DNA from: Actinomycetospora sp. TBRC 11914
GTDB taxonomy: Bacteria; Actinomycetota; Actinomycetes; Mycobacteriales; Pseudonocardiaceae
Direction of reading: 5' to 3'
Length of the DNA: 46,524 nt
Assembly: GCF_012933465.1 (NCBI RefSeq)
Contig: NZ_JABBND010000030.1
Span: 1-46,524 of the forward strand
Part shown: one piece after another, positions 44,799 through 46,524 of the stretch
Numbering within the stretch: the first letter of the stretch is position 1
Layout: every line of letters starts with the position of its first letter
Notes under the pieces: model-generated
The model's database searches: none
The model's input: the letters and a program-made list of their open reading frames with translations, nothing else
What the model was told of the DNA's origin: nothing
Translations under genes and position numbers: made by a program

Positions 44799-46051
44799 CG
44801 GACCCCGACGTCAGCGGTGTCGCATCGCAGACACTGGAGGTCAGGAAAGCCACACCGTCGCCCGGCCTCTCCGACGGGCTCCTCGACGCCCTCGACGCCC
44901 GCCTCGCCGTCACCGACGCCGCCCTGGACGCCGACGAGGCCGCCCGCGCCCGCCTGGCCGCCCGCGACCCCGAGCCGGTCCACGTCTGCTACGTCCCCGC
45001 CGACCGCGTCACCCCGACGACCGCCACCGACTGGGGCGACGAGGCCCTCGCCGTCCTCGACCGGTTCGCCGCCGACCCCGACCTCCCGGAGACGCTCGGC
45101 CTGCGCCCCGACCAGCTCCGCGACGCCCTCCCCCGGGTCCGGCGCACCCTCGCCGAGCAGCCCGTCGCCGACCTGCGCGCCGACCTCGAGGACGGCTACG
45201 GCCACCGCGACGACGCCGAGGAGGACACCCACGCCCGGGCCGCGGGCGCGGCGACGGCGGCCCTCCTGGCCGGCCCGCGGAGCCCGAGGCGCGCCGGACC
45301 GCGCGTGAAGTCCATGGAGCGCGCCACCCGCCGTCGGGGGCTGCGCTCGCTCGCGCTGTTCACCGCCGCGTTCCTCGACGCCGACGGCGACCCCGCCCGC
45401 CTCCGCGTCACTCTCCCCAAGATCTCCGACCCGGAGCAGGTGGCGGCGTTCGTCGAGGCCTGCGCCGCACTCGAGGCCCACCACGGGATCGCCCCGCTCC
45501 CGGTCGAGCTGCAGATCGAGACCGCCCGCGGCGCCCAGCGGGTCGACGAGCTCGTCGTCGCCGCCGGGAGCCGCGCCGCCGGCCTGCACTACGGCACCTA
45601 CGACTACTCCGCCGCCCTCGGGATCGCCCCCGACCAGCAGCGCGCCGACCACCCGGCGGCCGAGCACGCGAAGCACCTCTTGGCGCTCGCGGGCGCCGCG
45701 GCCGGCGTCCCGGTGTGCGACGGGTCCTCCGCGGTGCTGCCCGTGGGCGACCGCGACGCGGTGCTGGCCGCGTGGCGCATCCAGGCCCGGATCGTGCGGC
45801 GCGCGCTCGAGCTCGGCATCGCCCAGGGCTGGGACATGCACCCGGCGATGGTCCCGGCCCGCCTCGCCGTCGTGGTCGCCGTGCACCGGGAGGGGCTCGA
45901 CGCGGTCGTCGCGCGGTTGCGGGCCTACCGGGCCGGGGCGTCGGAGGGCGTGCTCGACGAGCCCGCGACCGAACGCGCCCTCGTCGGGTTCCTGCGTCGC
46001 GGGCTCGCGTGCGGGGCGATCGACGACGACGGGTCGTTGCCCTTGTCCTGA
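44795..46051 (+). CDS. DUF6986 protein, HpcH/HpaI aldolase / citrate-lyase-like fold
   Basis: The 418-residue protein resembles the HpcH/HpaI-CitE superfamily: DLRADLEDGYGHRDDAEED, RVKSMERATRRRGLRSLALF, LRVTLPKISDPEQVAAFVEAC, LPVELQIETARGAQRVDELV (an acidic residue suited to metal binding), AAGLHYGTYDYSAALGI and GWDMHPAMVPARLAVV. I assign DUF6986 from this pattern and the urate-operon context. No reaction is known to me. A C-C bond enzyme acting on a glyoxylate-level product of ureidoglycolate would fit the pathway. GTG 44795 overlaps the deaminase stop (GTGA). Its N-terminus contains repeat G3. Confidence 0.75.
   Translation: MTDPDVSGVASQTLEVRKATPSPGLSDGLLDALDARLAVTDAALDADEAARARLAARDPEPVHVCYVPADRVTPTTATDWGDEALAVLDRFAADPDLPETLGLRPDQLRDALPRVRRTLAEQPVADLRADLEDGYGHRDDAEEDTHARAAGAATAALLAGPRSPRRAGPRVKSMERATRRRGLRSLALFTAAFLDADGDPARLRVTLPKISDPEQVAAFVEACAALEAHHGIAPLPVELQIETARGAQRVDELVVAAGSRAAGLHYGTYDYSAALGIAPDQQRADHPAAEHAKHLLALAGAAAGVPVCDGSSAVLPVGDRDAVLAAWRIQARIVRRALELGIAQGWDMHPAMVPARLAVVVAVHREGLDAVVARLRAYRAGASEGVLDEPATERALVGFLRRGLACGAIDDDGSLPLS
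44815..44857. repeat. Hairpin with CAGGAAAGCC core, copy G3, inside the DUF6986 gene
   Basis: CGGTGT (44815-44820) and ACACCG (44852-44857) close a hairpin around CACTGGAGGTCAGGAAAGCC. The loop matches copies G1 and G2 only in part; the stem differs in sequence but not in position. Confidence 0.5.
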
Positions 46052-46071
46052 TCGACGGCAGGATGTCCGGT

Positions 46072-46497
46072 ATGGCACGCCAGGTGCAGGTCACGTTCGA
46101 CGCCGCGGCCCCCGGCCGGCTGGCCGCGTTCTGGGCGGAGGTCCTCGGCTACCGGGTGCAGCCCCCGCCGCCGGGCTTCGACGCCCTCGCGGCGTGGGGC
46201 GTCCCGCCCGAGCGTCACGACGACGCGTCGGCGGCGATCGATCCCGACGGAGAGGGTCCCCGGCTCTTCTTCCAGCGCGTGCCGGAGGGCAAGACGGCGA
46301 AGAACCGGGTGCACCTCGACGTGCGGGCCGCTCCCGGGCTGGCCGGCGACGAGCGGATGGCGGCGCTCGAGGCGGAGTGCGCGCGGCTGGTCGCCCTCGG
46401 GGCCGTCCGGCTGCTGCGCGTCGAGCCGGAGCCGCCGCTGATCGGCGGCAACATCGTCCTGGCCGACCCCGAGGGGAACGAGTTCTGCCTGGACTAG
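46072..46497 (+). CDS. VOC-family (glyoxalase/bleomycin resistance-like) protein
   Basis: The 141-residue protein has one vicinal-oxygen-chelate unit pair: VQVTFDAAAPGRLAAFWAEVLGYRV at the start, PRLFFQRVPEGKTAKNRVHLDV in the middle, and IVLADPEGNEFCLD at the end, with the metal-type His and Glu residues in place. The PEGKTAKNRVHLDV stretch is typical of the actinobacterial glyoxalase-like group. The substrate is unknown. ATG 46072 (CAGGA 8 nt upstream) is preferred to ATG 46063. It follows the DUF6986 gene by 20 bp and may be the last gene of the operon. Confidence 0.85.
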   Translation: MARQVQVTFDAAAPGRLAAFWAEVLGYRVQPPPPGFDALAAWGVPPERHDDASAAIDPDGEGPRLFFQRVPEGKTAKNRVHLDVRAAPGLAGDERMAALEAECARLVALGAVRLLRVEPEPPLIGGNIVLADPEGNEFCLD

Positions 46498-46524
46498 GTG
46501 GCCTGCGGCCCCGTGAGCAGAAAG

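Overview
The window is chromosomal DNA from a very GC-rich actinobacterium, most likely of the Pseudonocardiales (Pseudonocardia-like); the genus is an inference. The reasons are the extreme G/C bias in third codon positions, many GTG starts with gene overlaps of a few bases, actinobacterial SOS boxes (TCGAAC-N4-GTTCGA), an imuA'/imuB/dnaE2 mutasome, and a gene order that follows the Mycobacterium tuberculosis block Rv0948c-Rv0957 (chorismate mutase, uvrD1/pcrA, M23 peptidase, sucC, sucD, DUF5336, DUF6350, purN, purH). I saw no tRNA, rRNA, CRISPR array, transposase or phage gene.

Layout. 1-4,050: a membrane Ser/Thr kinase cut by the window edge and a 780-residue low-complexity Gly/Ser/Asp protein (both minus). 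4,385-5,252: a small membrane protein and chorismate mutase, preceded by what looks like an aromatic leader peptide with alternative hairpins. 5,430-12,886: pcrA, an MpaB/latex-clearing type oxygenase, a carotenoid oxygenase, an M23 peptidase and a lipase-like hydrolase. 13,016-20,814: a polytopic membrane protein, sucCD and two membrane proteins. 21,151-23,459: purN-purH. 23,669-29,876: the mutasome genes imuA'-imuB and dnaE2, each behind the same compact promoter carrying a PafBC-type motif followed by an identical LexA box. 30,017-37,716: an acetate-type transporter, a small membrane protein, a K+ channel with RCK domains on both sides of the pore, folD, DUF3017, an ABC1 kinase and icd. 37,844-39,160: an AI-2E family transporter. 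39,257-46,497: a tightly packed purine-catabolism operon: HIU hydrolase, urate oxidase, allantoinase, an allantoicase-OHCU decarboxylase fusion, an 8-oxoguanine/guanine deaminase-like amidohydrolase, a DUF6986 aldolase-like protein, then a VOC protein.

How the genes work together. The 3' operon can turn urate into allantoin, allantoate, and then ureidoglycolate plus urea, with the amidohydrolase feeding purines in and the DUF6986 protein as the unexplained last step. The mutasome and pcrA promoters suggest joint DNA-damage control. sucCD and icd are TCA-cycle genes; purNH and folD link purine synthesis to one-carbon metabolism.

The least explained structure lies between genes. A 57-bp element with palindromic ends occurs five times without gaps in three intergenic regions. 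A 46-nt palindrome occurs twice upstream of icd. A third hairpin family with the core CAGGAAAGCC lies after purH and is also translated inside two genes of the urate operon. Several proteins carry 15-, 18- or 33-bp in-frame tandem repeats.
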